From NCBI GenBank assembly GCA_020426325.1, contig JAGQQG010000020.1, positions 1 to 64,000 of the forward strand: 64,000 nt of DNA, read 5' to 3'. Of the stretch, positions 6,269-15,482 are shown piece by piece; position 1 is the stretch's first letter; every line of letters begins with the position of its first letter. Made by a program: the position numbers and the translations under genes. A model generated the notes under the pieces. It had not been told where the DNA came from and ran no database searches. It saw only the letters and a program-made list of their open reading frames with translations. The DNA is from Planctomycetaceae bacterium. Lineage in GTDB: Bacteria; Planctomycetota; Planctomycetia; Planctomycetales; Planctomycetaceae.

Positions 6269-9040
6269 TCATTTTCCTGCAGGAGGGACAGCACCGATGT
6301 AGGACAGCGGTGGGGGGGCGGCACTGCCTGCCTCTCTGAGTTCTGCTGAGTCGGGTTGGAGGTAGGTGCTGAGCGGCGATGAGTCGGCGCTCGTGACGGA
6401 GATGTTCACTCCGCGGCGTCCGTTGTTTTGAAAGATGTCCACTTCGCTGGGCGAAGCACCGTTGGAGGCCGGGGCAGGGCGAGATGTCCAGTTGAAGGAT
6501 GCCGTGAGCAGTGGATCCGGCGGTGTCTCCTGGACCGCCAACTCTGGTCCCGATCCATCCAAAAACAGATTCTTCGTGAGCGTCAGCGGGCCGTCTTGAG
6601 CGGAGAGTTGACGTTGCACGGAGACGCCCTGTTTGAATGCTCGGAATGTACAATTCACGATCGAGACGTCTTTAAACGGTTCGGGTGGGTCAGTGAAGCG
6701 GATCGAGGTGTGGCAGCCGTCGATGATGCACTCGGACATCTCAACATTCGAGACACTGCCCGAAATGGCAAGCCCGGTTTCGTAATCGCCGATGATACGG
6801 CACTGACTCAGGATGATGTCTTTCGTCGGAGTCTGCCCCGGTTCAAAGCGGATGGCAGTCGCGTTCGCTCCGCTGTTGCGAAGCGTCACGTTCGTCAGCT
6901 TGAACCGGTCTCCGCCACTGAAACCGCTGACTCCAACACCGTAAATTCCGAATTGATCTGCCCCTTCGATCGTGAGATTCTGGAGTGTCGTGCTGACGAG
7001 GTAGCCTTCGAGGTGGAGCATCGTGCGCTGCCCTGTCCCCTTGAGATGAAACCCCTGCAGAAGAAAGCGTTCGACTGTACGCAGATCAACGATCGGCTCA
7101 TTCCCTTTCGGTTCGAGAATGGCTGGCTGCTCGTCTTCACAGACGATACGTACCCCTTTGGGAAACGCACCGAACTGCGAGTTGTCGATCACGATCCGCT
7201 CCGGATACGTCTGTCCGCCGGCGACGCGGATCGTGCGCACGTCACTCGGGTGCAGAGGGCGGAAGTGCTTCTGCACATACTCGATGGCGGCCGTGATGGA
7301 CTGGAAATGACCTTGAGGGCCGACGTTGACGTCACTTCCCGGATCGATCATCGGTTCAGGATCGGAACCATTAGGCACACTCGCAGTCGAATCGATTTCG
7401 GAGGACTGATTCGAGGAGACCTTCTCGTCTCCACTTGAAAGCAGGAACCAGCCGATGGAAGCAAACAGAATGGCACTGACTGCACTGGCCCCGGCGATCT
7501 GCAGGGTGGTGAAGCGAGGTGACGCAGACTTTGAGGTGACGACACGAGGGCTCTCAATCTCTCCGGTGGGAGGCGCGTCAGGGGCGCTGACGTGCGTCGC
7601 TGTTGAATCCACCGGACGTTCGTCGATCGACATCTCACTGTCTGCCCCGACGACAAAGCTGTCACGTTTGGAGCCTGCAAGGAGACGGGATTTCTTGCGG
7701 GAGACGACGGTGTCGGAAACAGAAAGTGCGGGGACGATCGTCTCCTGTCCGCTCGGTGAATCCAAGTTGGCGAGGAAGTCTCGGAAGTCGCCGACGTCCG
7801 ATTTGTCGGACTTCGAGGGTCGCTTGGACCGGCGGGGATCACTCTTCCCGGACTTCGCGGATGTGCCCTCGTCCTTCCATCCGGCCGTTGTCGGATCAGT
7901 CGGTTGTCGTGATGGTTGCGGCTTCGATTTTGATTGCTGAGATGATGATTTATTCGGCTGAGCGGACCCGGAGTCTTTCTCGGTGTCTGTCTGCAACCAG
8001 TTGGCAAGTGCCTGCTCGGCGGCCTCAGCGGACTGCATGCGACTTTCGGGTTGTTTGGCCATCATCGCGTTGATGACAGTCACCAGAGATTGCGGGATGT
8101 CCGGTCGGAGCTCGGCGATCGGCGTTGGCTCTTTCACCTGATGTGCCAGCAGACGTTGTGCGAGCGTACCATCGGGAAACGGCGGGTGCCCAACCAGCAG
8201 GAAGTACAAGGTGCATCCGAGGCTGTAGATGTCCGACCGGTGATCGACGGTGTGACTGTCCACTGCCTGCTCCGGTGACAGATAGTCAGCTGTTCCCAGA
8301 ACCGTCTGGTCATACTCGATTGTCAGGGATGACTTCTCGGCAGCGTTTTCAAGGATGCGGGCCAGACCGAGATCGAGGACTTTCACGGTGCCCGTTTCGT
8401 CGAGCAACAGGTTGCTTGGCTTGACATCGCGGTGCACCATTCCGACCGCGTGAGCATGTTTCAGCCCACTGGCTGCTTGACGAGTATACTCCACTGCCTC
8501 TGCAAATCCGAGGGGACCGTCGTCGTCAACGACCTGCTGCAGACTGCGTCCTTCGACATACTCCATGACCAGGAAGTGAATCTCTGTCGAGCCCTCCTTC
8601 ACCTGGTCGACGTCGTATGCGCGGACGATGTTCGGATCATCGAGCGAGGCGACTGCCTGGGCTTCGCGATGGAATCGGCCCAGCGAGGCCTTGTTTTCGA
8701 CCTGCTTGAATGGCAGCACCTTGATCGCACAACGGCGTCGCATGACCGTGTGCTCAGCGAGGTAGACCGAACTCATCCCGCCGCGACCCAGCAGCGAGAG
8801 CAACCGATACTTCCCCAGGAAGAAGCCCTTGTGTTTGCCCTGGAGCAACTTCTTGGCTTGCCAGAGTGTCAGCTCATTCTCGCGGATCAGGAACTCCGCA
8901 AATTCCTGACAGCTCTCCGGCTTCGCTTCGGGGTGCTTCTTGGCGAACTGATCCTGAAGCCCTGACAACCGCTCTTCGTCAATGAGCGCGCTCTGCGCGA
9001 GGAGCTGACAGAATGTCTGATGTGACAGCTTCAACGCCAT
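6269..9040 (-). CDS. Membrane Ser/Thr protein kinase with C-terminal beta-helix domain
   Basis: This 923-residue protein starts at ATG 9040. Residues 1-72 form a helical module that is also present in the kinase at 35949. The kinase domain follows, with GRGGMSSV (85-92), K107, HRDVKPSN (203-210) and DLG (223-225) in place of DFG, then APE-type SPEQA. A low-complexity Ser/Lys/Pro linker (about 355-510) leads to one membrane helix (about 512-535). The remainder (about 565-900) has the repeated short beta-strand, Asn/Gly-rich pattern of a right-handed parallel beta-helix, like periplasmic copper-binding or pectate-lyase-type domains. The topology implies a cytoplasmic kinase and an outside beta-helix that could sense carbohydrate or envelope polymers. 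The ligand and the kinase substrates are unknown. Confidence 0.92.
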   Translation of the reverse strand: MALKLSHQTFCQLLAQSALIDEERLSGLQDQFAKKHPEAKPESCQEFAEFLIRENELTLWQAKKLLQGKHKGFFLGKYRLLSLLGRGGMSSVYLAEHTVMRRRCAIKVLPFKQVENKASLGRFHREAQAVASLDDPNIVRAYDVDQVKEGSTEIHFLVMEYVEGRSLQQVVDDDGPLGFAEAVEYTRQAASGLKHAHAVGMVHRDVKPSNLLLDETGTVKVLDLGLARILENAAEKSSLTIEYDQTVLGTADYLSPEQAVDSHTVDHRSDIYSLGCTLYFLLVGHPPFPDGTLAQRLLAHQVKEPTPIAELRPDIPQSLVTVINAMMAKQPESRMQSAEAAEQALANWLQTDTEKDSGSAQPNKSSSQQSKSKPQPSRQPTDPTTAGWKDEGTSAKSGKSDPRRSKRPSKSDKSDVGDFRDFLANLDSPSGQETIVPALSVSDTVVSRKKSRLLAGSKRDSFVVGADSEMSIDERPVDSTATHVSAPDAPPTGEIESPRVVTSKSASPRFTTLQIAGASAVSAILFASIGWFLLSSGDEKVSSNQSSEIDSTASVPNGSDPEPMIDPGSDVNVGPQGHFQSITAAIEYVQKHFRPLHPSDVRTIRVAGGQTYPERIVIDNSQFGAFPKGVRIVCEDEQPAILEPKGNEPIVDLRTVERFLLQGFHLKGTGQRTMLHLEGYLVSTTLQNLTIEGADQFGIYGVGVSGFSGGDRFKLTNVTLRNSGANATAIRFEPGQTPTKDIILSQCRIIGDYETGLAISGSVSNVEMSECIIDGCHTSIRFTDPPEPFKDVSIVNCTFRAFKQGVSVQRQLSAQDGPLTLTKNLFLDGSGPELAVQETPPDPLLTASFNWTSRPAPASNGASPSEVDIFQNNGRRGVNISVTSADSSPLSTYLQPDSAELREAGSAAPPPLSYIGAVPPAGK

Positions 9041-9251
9041 GGGAGCTGGGGGCTTCCGTCGTCGGGTGATCGGTTGAAGACGCCTGTGTTCCTCAACAAT
9101 ATTGCTTCAGTATTCCTTTGTGAAGATACCACTCAGCAGAGGACATCGCCAGTGGGAATGCAATTTCCAGAATCATTCAACAGTCTTTATACTTCGGACA
9201 TAAGGTCTCATCGCATCGAGGATTCCGTAAAACAAAAGGAACAAGGAACAC

Positions 9252-9779
9252 GTGACTTCATCCAAGCCGACAACCGTGCGGACACCCCCGGCTGCGGGCA
9301 CTCTTTGTTTGATCCTGGGGTTTATGCTGGCGGTGCTTGTGATCGCGGTCCGGCTGCATGCGAACTGGGGAGTGATCGGCCGGGTCGTGGCGAGAAACCC
9401 TGTGATCTGCTGGGGCCTTGCCTTGAGCCTGATGACAGCGGGAGTCGTGATGATCAAACAGCACACCACCAAAGCCAATGGATGGTCACCTCGCATTCCG
9501 GGTCGACGATTTCGAGACGCGGTCCTCTACACTCGCAAGGAGTGTCCGCTTTGCCATGAGGCTGCCCTGACGCTTTCGTCTTACGAGGGGATCCTTCCGG
9601 AGCTGAAAACGATCGACGTTGACGCCGAACCGGAAGTCCTGGATGACTTCGGTCACTGTGTCCCCGTGCTCGTGCTCGACGGGAAGGTCCGCTTTCGCGG
9701 GCATGTGAATGAGACGCTCCTGCAACGCCTGATTGACGGGACCCCTCCCGTTGACTTGGAACCGATAGCGAATGCGTGA
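9252..9779 (+). CDS. Two-helix membrane protein with glutaredoxin-like domain
   Basis: GTG 9252 follows a purine-rich AAGGAACAAGGAA stretch and gives 175 residues. Two membrane helices (about 18-36 and 48-65) are followed by a thioredoxin-fold domain of the glutaredoxin-like/DUF836 type. It contains C-P-L-C in the strand-turn LYTRKECPLCHEA, a later DVDAEPEVLDDFG and the cis-proline region CVPVLVLDGK. It is probably a membrane-anchored dithiol oxidoreductase. The electron donor and partner are not evident. It overlaps the next gene by 8 bp, so the two are probably translated together. Confidence 0.85.
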   Translation: MTSSKPTTVRTPPAAGTLCLILGFMLAVLVIAVRLHANWGVIGRVVARNPVICWGLALSLMTAGVVMIKQHTTKANGWSPRIPGRRFRDAVLYTRKECPLCHEAALTLSSYEGILPELKTIDVDAEPEVLDDFGHCVPVLVLDGKVRFRGHVNETLLQRLIDGTPPVDLEPIANA

Positions 9780-10962
9780 CTTATTCTCGACATCGCGACA
9801 CGGCCGAGGACGGAGATGGACTCTCGGGCTGATCCTTGCAGCCTGCGTATTGATCTTCGTCGATCAATCCCAGGCGGACGATGGGTCATCTGCCCCTCGG
9901 CTCGCCGGCAGCGAGTTGCGAAAGGAACTGGAGAGTCCGATCAATGTCACGATTCCGCAGACTCGCGTGCGGGAAGTCGTGCTGAGACTGGAGTCGCTGC
10001 ACAACGTGGCAATCCTGCTGGACCGTCGCATCGACCCGGATCGACTGATCGACGTGCAGCTCACGCAGGTGACGCTTCTGGAAGGGATCGAATTTCTGGC
10101 GAACCAACTGGAAGCCGATGCCGCACTCGTCGGTGGGACGGTCGTCATCGGACCGACGGACAAGCTTGATCGCACGCGGACGGATATCGTCATTCAACAT
10201 CAGACGCTAAAAGACTCATCCAGCGAACAGGGACAACGACGCCTTTTTGAACTCTTCTCCGGCAAGTCATTTCGCTGGGACAATCTGCAGACTCCTCGGG
10301 AGCTGGTGCAGTCCATTGGCGAGGGTTACGGGGTCGAAGTCACCGGACTGGATTTGATCCCGCATGATCTTTGGGCAGCCGGGGAGATGATTGACGTCAG
10401 TGCTGTGGAAGCATTGATGCTCGCGGCAGGACAGTTCGATCTCACATGCCAATGGAATGAGGACGCCTCGATCGTGCAACTGGCACCCGCACCCTCGCGG
10501 TTGACAATCGAGAAGGAGTTGACCGTCAATCCGGCGATTCTGGCTGATGTGTTCTCCGAACTGTCGGAGGAAGTTCCGCTCGCGGACATCTCTGTCGAGG
10601 GGCGACGAGTCCGAGTCATCGGGAGTGTCGCTGAGCAGGAACTGATTGAGTCCCGCCTCAAGAGAAACTCGAACGGGGACCGTGAACCGATGCCAGATCA
10701 GGGGCCGCTGGCAAAGAGATCGTTTACGCTCAAAACGGAGAGGACCCCTGCCATCGCGATTCTGCGCACGCTCGAAGCCCAGGGGACGAGCGTCGAATAC
10801 GACCTCAATGTCCTGACGGCAGCTGGTGTTGATTTGTCTCAAAAGGTCACGCTGTCTCTGCAGAAAGCATCGGCGGACGAGTTCTTTCAGGCCCTGTGCG
10901 AGCCGTTGAGACTGCAGTTCGAGATCGAAGACCGGACGGTCATCCTCACTCCAAAGCCCTGA
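9772..10962 (+). CDS. Exported protein with secretin/TonB short N-terminal (STN)-like repeats
   Basis: The 396-residue product begins with an Arg-rich n-region and hydrophobic core (RRWTLGLILAACVLIFVDQSQA), a clear signal peptide. Three related modules follow, each with a strand-helix-strand arrangement: PINVTIPQTRVREVVLRLES near 60, a second near 250 and a third near 320, the last ending LRLQFEIEDRTVILTPK. This is the STN/secretin N-domain pattern. No secretin beta-barrel domain is attached, and no type II or IV secretion genes lie nearby. It may act as a periplasmic binding scaffold. Its start overlaps the glutaredoxin-like gene by 8 bp, which links the two functionally by position only. 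Confidence 0.75.
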   Translation: MRDLFSTSRHGRGRRWTLGLILAACVLIFVDQSQADDGSSAPRLAGSELRKELESPINVTIPQTRVREVVLRLESLHNVAILLDRRIDPDRLIDVQLTQVTLLEGIEFLANQLEADAALVGGTVVIGPTDKLDRTRTDIVIQHQTLKDSSSEQGQRRLFELFSGKSFRWDNLQTPRELVQSIGEGYGVEVTGLDLIPHDLWAAGEMIDVSAVEALMLAAGQFDLTCQWNEDASIVQLAPAPSRLTIEKELTVNPAILADVFSELSEEVPLADISVEGRRVRVIGSVAEQELIESRLKRNSNGDREPMPDQGPLAKRSFTLKTERTPAIAILRTLEAQGTSVEYDLNVLTAAGVDLSQKVTLSLQKASADEFFQALCEPLRLQFEIEDRTVILTPKP

Positions 10963-10973
10963 ATCCCACGGTT

Positions 10974-11002
10974 TTGAATTCTCCGGACCGACCCGATATC
11001 AT
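10974..11002 (+). promoter_or_regulatory. Candidate sigma70-type promoter for the phosphofructokinase gene
   Basis: TTGAAT (10974-10979), a 17-bp spacer and TATCAT (10997-11002). A transcript from here would have a leader of about 110 nt before ATG 11120. Based on consensus spacing only. Confidence 0.35.
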
Positions 11003-11119
11003 CAGGTCCTGTGACGCTCATCAGCTGCGTCTCGACCGATCCTGCCGATCAGTCGTGCCATTTGACTCCCGAGCGCCCAAGGTCCATTTCGTCAGTTTCC
11101 TTTGTAAAGAACGCCATCG

Positions 11120-12427
11120 ATGCCCCGCAACATGATTGTCGCCCAGTCGGGCGGTCCCTCTCCTGTGATTAACAACACCGTCAGGGGCATCGTCGAGACG
11201 GCTCGGCAGATGGATGAAATCGGCACCGTCTATGCAGGCTGGCACGGCATCGAGGGGGTGCTCAAGGAGGAGTTGCTCAACCTGTCCGACCAGTGCCCGG
11301 AAGAGATCGCTCTGCTCCGCACGACACCCGCAGCCGGGTCCATCGGCACTTGCCGGTACAAACTCAAGAAGGGGCAGGACGAAGACTTCGACCGAGTGAT
11401 GGACGTGTTCAAGGCTCATGACATTGGCTACTTCTGCTACGTGGGCGGTAACGACTCGATGCATACGGCCTACACGGTCGCCAATCTGGCCCGCGAGCGC
11501 GGACTCGATGTGTGCGGTCTCGGCGGACCGAAGACGATCGACAATGACGTCGGTGACAGCGAGTTCAAACTGGTCGATCACACACCCGGCTATGGCTCGA
11601 CCGCACGGTACTGGGCTCATTACATTCAGCAGGCGAATGAAGAGAACAGCGGTTCCAGCCCGGCTGACCCGGTGCTCGTCATGCAGGCAATGGGCCGTAA
11701 GATCGGCTATATCCCCGCAGCTGCCCGTCTGGCGGACTCGAAGCGTGAGATGCCTCTGCAGATCTATCTCGCTGAGAAGGAAGTCACGATCGAGCAGATT
11801 CACGACAACATCAACACCATGCTCAAGGAGCGCGGCCGTTGCATGGTCGTGGTGAGCGAAGGGCTGAACATCACCGGACTGGAGATTCCGGAAGAGTTCA
11901 TCGTGCGAGACTCGTTCGGACATCCGACGTTCTCTTCGAGCAAGATCACTGTCGCCCAGATGCTCACGAACGCACTCAACGACCGTGGACTCGCCGTGAA
12001 GGGTGCGGCCCGCTGTAACGTGCCGGGGACCCATCAACGCAACGACATGGTCTATGCGTCGACAGTTGATCTTGAGGAATCTTACTACGTCGGCCAGAAG
12101 GCGGCTCTGCTCGGTGCAGCGGGCGAACACGGCTACATGTCAACGATCCTGCGAACCGACTGGGACAACTATCAGGTCCGTTACGACAAGGCTCCGCTGA
12201 GTGAAGTCGCTGAGAAGGACCGTAAGTTCCCCGCGAACTGGATCAGCAACTGCGGTACCGACGTGACCGACGACTTCATCAAGTACGCCCGCCCCCTCAT
12301 CGGCGACAACTGGGTCAGCGTCCCCCTGATCGACGGCCGCCTGCGGCTCGCCCAACTGAACACCTCCAAAGACATGTTCGCCAACCAGAAGCTTGACAAG
12401 TACGTCCCGCAGGCGGACCGTAAGTAA
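11120..12427 (+). CDS. pfp: PPi-dependent phosphofructokinase (PfkA family)
   Basis: This encodes 435 residues. Nucleotide/PPi-binding AQSGGPSPVINN lies at 8-19, GGNDS at 109-113 and PKTIDND at 137-143. In ATP-dependent enzymes the second motif reads GGDGS. An Asp at its fourth position, together with Lys in PKTIDND, marks pyrophosphate-type enzymes. Here the usual third-position Asp is also replaced by Asn. The expected reaction is reversible interconversion of fructose 6-phosphate and fructose 1,6-bisphosphate in the cytoplasm, using PPi. It heads a same-strand group with a HAD phosphatase and 6-phosphogluconate dehydrogenase, joining glycolysis and the pentose phosphate route. Phosphoryl donor choice is inferred from motifs, not proven. 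Confidence 0.9.
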   Translation: MPRNMIVAQSGGPSPVINNTVRGIVETARQMDEIGTVYAGWHGIEGVLKEELLNLSDQCPEEIALLRTTPAAGSIGTCRYKLKKGQDEDFDRVMDVFKAHDIGYFCYVGGNDSMHTAYTVANLARERGLDVCGLGGPKTIDNDVGDSEFKLVDHTPGYGSTARYWAHYIQQANEENSGSSPADPVLVMQAMGRKIGYIPAAARLADSKREMPLQIYLAEKEVTIEQIHDNINTMLKERGRCMVVVSEGLNITGLEIPEEFIVRDSFGHPTFSSSKITVAQMLTNALNDRGLAVKGAARCNVPGTHQRNDMVYASTVDLEESYYVGQKAALLGAAGEHGYMSTILRTDWDNYQVRYDKAPLSEVAEKDRKFPANWISNCGTDVTDDFIKYARPLIGDNWVSVPLIDGRLRLAQLNTSKDMFANQKLDKYVPQADRK

Positions 12428-12506
12428 AATCTGATTCATAATTTCTCATGACCTTGGTGCTTCCAGCGTCTTTGCGGTTAAAACATAAAGTCAGGAAACT
12501 TGCTCC

Positions 12507-13388
12507 ATGTCCCAACTCGGCCTCGATTGTTTCACTAAGCAACACGACTTTCTCATTGGCATCGACTCGGACGGTTGTGCGTTCGATTCGATGGAGATCA
12601 AGCACAAGGAGTGCTTCATCCCGAATTTCATCAAGCACATGGGGCTGCAGCCGGTCTCGAAGTATGCCCGTGAGGCGTGTGAGTTCACGAACCTGTACTC
12701 GAAGACCCGTGGGGCCAATCGCTTCCCCGCTTACCTGCTGGCTCTCGAACTGCTTGAAGAGCGGCCCGAGGTGCAGGCCCGCAATGTCACGATGCCGAAG
12801 CTCCAGGGTGTGCGTGACTGGGTGGCCCGTGAATCCAAGCTGGGGACCAAGACGATCGTCCCCGAGGCAGAGAAGACGGGCGACCCGGATCTCCAGCGCG
12901 CAGCCGCATGGTCGAAAGCAGTCGATGACACGGTCGCTGAGATGGTCCACGGCCTGCCCCCGTTCCCCGGCGTCCGTGAGGCATTGGAGACGATGTCCAA
13001 ACAGGCCGATCAGATCGTGTGCTCCGCAACACCCAACCGTGCACTCCAGCAGGAGTGGCAGGAACACGGGATCGATCAGTATGTGCAAGCCATCTGTGGG
13101 CAGGAGGCAGGCAGCAAGGCCGAGTCACTCGCTAAGGCGAAGAAGTTCGGCTACGAACTTGACCACATGCTGATGATCGGGGATGCCCCAGGCGACATGA
13201 AGGCGGCGAAGACCGTCGGCTGTCTTTACTACCCGATCAACCCCGGTCACGAAGAAGACAGCTGGGCCCGCTTCAACGACGAAGCCCTCGCCAGATTCTT
13301 CGCAGGCACCTACGCCGGCGACTACGAGGCCTCACTCATCGCCGAATTCGAGAAGTACCTGCCTGAACACCCACCGTGGCAGAAGTAG
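12507..13388 (+). CDS. HAD-superfamily hydrolase
   Basis: This encodes 293 residues from ATG 12507, with AGGAAA about 10 bp upstream. HAD motif I is GIDSDGCAFDSM, with the nucleophile and acid/base Asp two apart. Motif II is VCSATPN, a conserved Lys lies in the AGSKAESLAKAKKF segment, and motif IV is MIGDAPGDMKAA. A long alpha-helical cap lies between motifs I and II, as in phosphoglycolate/beta-phosphoglucomutase-like (subfamily I) enzymes. It is probably a soluble sugar-phosphate phosphatase or mutase. Its position between phosphofructokinase and 6-phosphogluconate dehydrogenase favours a sugar-phosphate substrate, but the specific one cannot be read from the sequence. Confidence 0.88.
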   Translation: MSQLGLDCFTKQHDFLIGIDSDGCAFDSMEIKHKECFIPNFIKHMGLQPVSKYAREACEFTNLYSKTRGANRFPAYLLALELLEERPEVQARNVTMPKLQGVRDWVARESKLGTKTIVPEAEKTGDPDLQRAAAWSKAVDDTVAEMVHGLPPFPGVREALETMSKQADQIVCSATPNRALQQEWQEHGIDQYVQAICGQEAGSKAESLAKAKKFGYELDHMLMIGDAPGDMKAAKTVGCLYYPINPGHEEDSWARFNDEALARFFAGTYAGDYEASLIAEFEKYLPEHPPWQK

Positions 13389-13464
13389 ACATCTGACACG
13401 TCGCCCTCCATTAAGCCTCGCTTGAGGCTATTACCTATTCGCTACTCTCTATTCGCTGACAAAC

Positions 13465-14928
13465 ATGCAACACGACATTGGACTCATTGGTCTGGCCGTC
13501 ATGGGCCAGAATCTTGTTCTCAATATTGCCAATCACGGCTACTCGATCGGGGTCTACAACCGCACGACGGAGACGATGGAGAAGTTCGTCGGCGGGCTGA
13601 AGGATGAGCCGGCGGACAAAGTCTGGGAAGGCTCGGCGGACCGCATCGGTGGATACAAGTCGTTGGAGGAGTTCGTCGCATCGCTCAAACGTCCACGACG
13701 AGTGATGATCATGGTCAAGGCGGGAGCCCCGGTTGACGCGGTGATCGATCAGCTCAAGCCACTGCTGGAGCCGGGCGATATCATCATCGATGGCGGCAAC
13801 GCGGACTTCCGTGACACCAACCGTCGCTCGAAAGAACTGAGGGATGAGGGATTCCTGTTCATCGGCACGGGCGTGTCGGGGGGCGAGGAAGGTGCACTGA
13901 AGGGACCGTCCATCATGCCGGGCGGTCACAAGGAAGCATGGCCGCACGTCAAAGACATTCTGCAATCGATCTCCGCCAAGGTGGGGCCAAACGAGGACAT
14001 CCCGTGCTGTGACTGGGTCGGCGAGGACGGAGCTGGTCACTATGTGAAGATGGTGCACAACGGCATTGAGTACGGCGATATGCAGCTCATCTGCGAGGCG
14101 TACTTCCTGCTCAAGCACTGCATTGGTGCCACGAATGAGCAACTCTATCAGACCTTCAAGGAGTGGAACGAAGGCGAACTGGAAAGCTATCTCATCGAGA
14201 TCACCCGCGACATCTTCACGGTGAAGGATGAGGAGTCGGGCGAGTACCTCGTCGATCAGATTCTCGACACGGCCAAGCAAAAGGGAACCGGCAAGTGGAT
14301 GAGCCAACACGCGCTCGATCTGGGTGTGCCGACGACGCTGATCACCGAAGCGGTTTACGCCCGGTGCCTCTCCGGACAGAAGGATGCCCGCGTCCGTGCG
14401 TCGAAGGTGCTCGACGGTCCGAAGGTGACCTTCGACGGCGATCCCAACCAGTTTGCAGACGATGTGCGGCAGGCCCTTTACGCTTCGAAGCTCGTCAGCT
14501 ATGCCCAAGGGTACGTGCAACTCGACGCAGCGGCTGACGAGTTCGGCTGGAAGCTGGACAACGGCAGCATCGCACTCCTGTGGCGAGGCGGGTGCATCAT
14601 CCGCTCGACTTTCCTGCAGGACATCAAGAACGCCTTCGACAAGAAGGCAGACTTGGAGAACCTGCTCCTCGACGACTTCTTCAAGTCAGCGATCGACGAG
14701 GCCCAGCCGGCATGGCGACGTGTGTGTGCGACAGCAATCGAACAGGGCCTCCCCGCCCCCGGCTTCACTGCGGCCCTCTCCTACTACGACGGCTACCGCC
14801 GCGACCGCCTGCCCGCCAACCTCCTCCAGGCCCAACGCGACTACTTCGGCGCCCACACCTACGAACGCATCGACAAACCCCGCGGCGAGACCTTCCACAC
14901 GGACTGGATTCATGAACGCAAGGTGTGA
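13465..14928 (+). CDS. gnd: 6-phosphogluconate dehydrogenase, decarboxylating
   Basis: The 487-residue length is close to the roughly 470 typical of the family. The NADP-binding Rossmann motif is [12 protein letters not shown] at the N-terminus, followed by YNRTTE. Other family landmarks are [54 protein letters not shown] with the catalytic Lys, KGTGKW and the C-terminal ALSYYDGYR. It converts 6-phosphogluconate to ribulose 5-phosphate with CO2 release and NADP reduction in the oxidative pentose phosphate pathway. The gap before it (13389-13464) contains only Pyr-rich TATTCGCT-like sequence. Confidence 0.97.
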   Translation: MQHDIGLIGLAVMGQNLVLNIANHGYSIGVYNRTTETMEKFVGGLKDEPADKVWEGSADRIGGYKSLEEFVASLKRPRRVMIMVKAGAPVDAVIDQLKPLLEPGDIIIDGGNADFRDTNRRSKELRDEGFLFIGTGVSGGEEGALKGPSIMPGGHKEAWPHVKDILQSISAKVGPNEDIPCCDWVGEDGAGHYVKMVHNGIEYGDMQLICEAYFLLKHCIGATNEQLYQTFKEWNEGELESYLIEITRDIFTVKDEESGEYLVDQILDTAKQKGTGKWMSQHALDLGVPTTLITEAVYARCLSGQKDARVRASKVLDGPKVTFDGDPNQFADDVRQALYASKLVSYAQGYVQLDAAADEFGWKLDNGSIALLWRGGCIIRSTFLQDIKNAFDKKADLENLLLDDFFKSAIDEAQPAWRRVCATAIEQGLPAPGFTAALSYYDGYRRDRLPANLLQAQRDYFGAHTYERIDKPRGETFHTDWIHERKV

Positions 14929-14990
14929 CGTTGTCGCCTCGGGAAGCCGTAATTGGACTTTGTTCTCCATCACCACGAAGGTTAACAAGC

Positions 14991-15479
14991 ATGTTTGAAC
15001 AGCAGATCACCCTCAATCGTTTCCTGTTGAGATATCTCAACGGGCTGATGCAGGATGTTGAGGATGCGGATCTTGCCAGTCGGTCGGAGGATGGGGGGAA
15101 TTCGCCGTTATGGATTCTCGGGCATCTTGCGGTCGTGGGTGATTCGGCTGCGAGAGTGCTGGGGTTGCGACCGGTGCAGCCGAAGGAGTGGCGGCGGGTG
15201 TTCTTTCCTGGGACCGATGGGGATGTTGCTGACGCGGGGGACCTCACCAAACAGCAACTCCTCGACGCGATCCATGAGGGTTACAAGCGGTTGCATCCCG
15301 AGTTGGAGAACGTCGACACAGCGGCGATGGCCGAGCCGCATGGGATCGAGTTGCTCAAAGGGTCCGGCCTCGAGACGAAAGCCGACTTTCTGTCACACGT
15401 GCTGACGACTCACATGGCCATGCATATCGGGCAGATCTCCTACTGGAGACGCCAGCACGGCGGAGCGATCATCGTGTGA
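14991..15479 (+). CDS. DinB/YfiT-like four-helix protein
   Basis: ATG 14991 gives 162 residues and follows AAGG at a workable distance. A GTG at 14925 in the same frame would overlap the gnd end and add a Pro/Ser-rich leader without similarity to the family. The sequence is mostly helical and carries the spaced histidines typical of DinB metal sites: WILGHLAVVGD near residue 40 and THMAMHIGQISYWRR near residue 145. DinB-fold proteins are metal-binding and often thiol-S-transferases, but many have no known role. The gene ends 3 bp from the convergent zinc-ribbon gene. Confidence 0.8.
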   Translation: MFEQQITLNRFLLRYLNGLMQDVEDADLASRSEDGGNSPLWILGHLAVVGDSAARVLGLRPVQPKEWRRVFFPGTDGDVADAGDLTKQQLLDAIHEGYKRLHPELENVDTAAMAEPHGIELLKGSGLETKADFLSHVLTTHMAMHIGQISYWRRQHGGAIIV

Positions 15480-15482
15480 CCG

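Noticed and set aside
6024..6653. N-terminal extension of the DUF1553 frame to 6653
   Set aside because: It translates the paired-hairpin repeat and the tail of the kinase gene. The signal peptide starts at 6023.
8340..8400. DLG in place of DFG as a sign of a dead kinase
   Set aside because: The Asp is kept, and the Lys, HRD and glycine loop are intact. DLG occurs in active bacterial kinases.
11021..12130. 369-codon minus-strand frame
   Set aside because: It is the mirror of the phosphofructokinase codons; Arg/His-rich, with no known fold.
12466..12484. GCGTCTTTGCGGTTAAAA-like sequence before the HAD gene
   Set aside because: It resembles a widespread bacterial intergenic motif, but there is only one copy in the window, so no repeat can be claimed.
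13427..13457. TATTCGCT-rich stretch before gnd
   Set aside because: It is a short imperfect repetition in a 76-bp gap, not distinct enough for a repeat or regulatory call.
13435..14520. 361-codon minus-strand frame
   Set aside because: It is antisense to gnd, which is full length and motif-complete.
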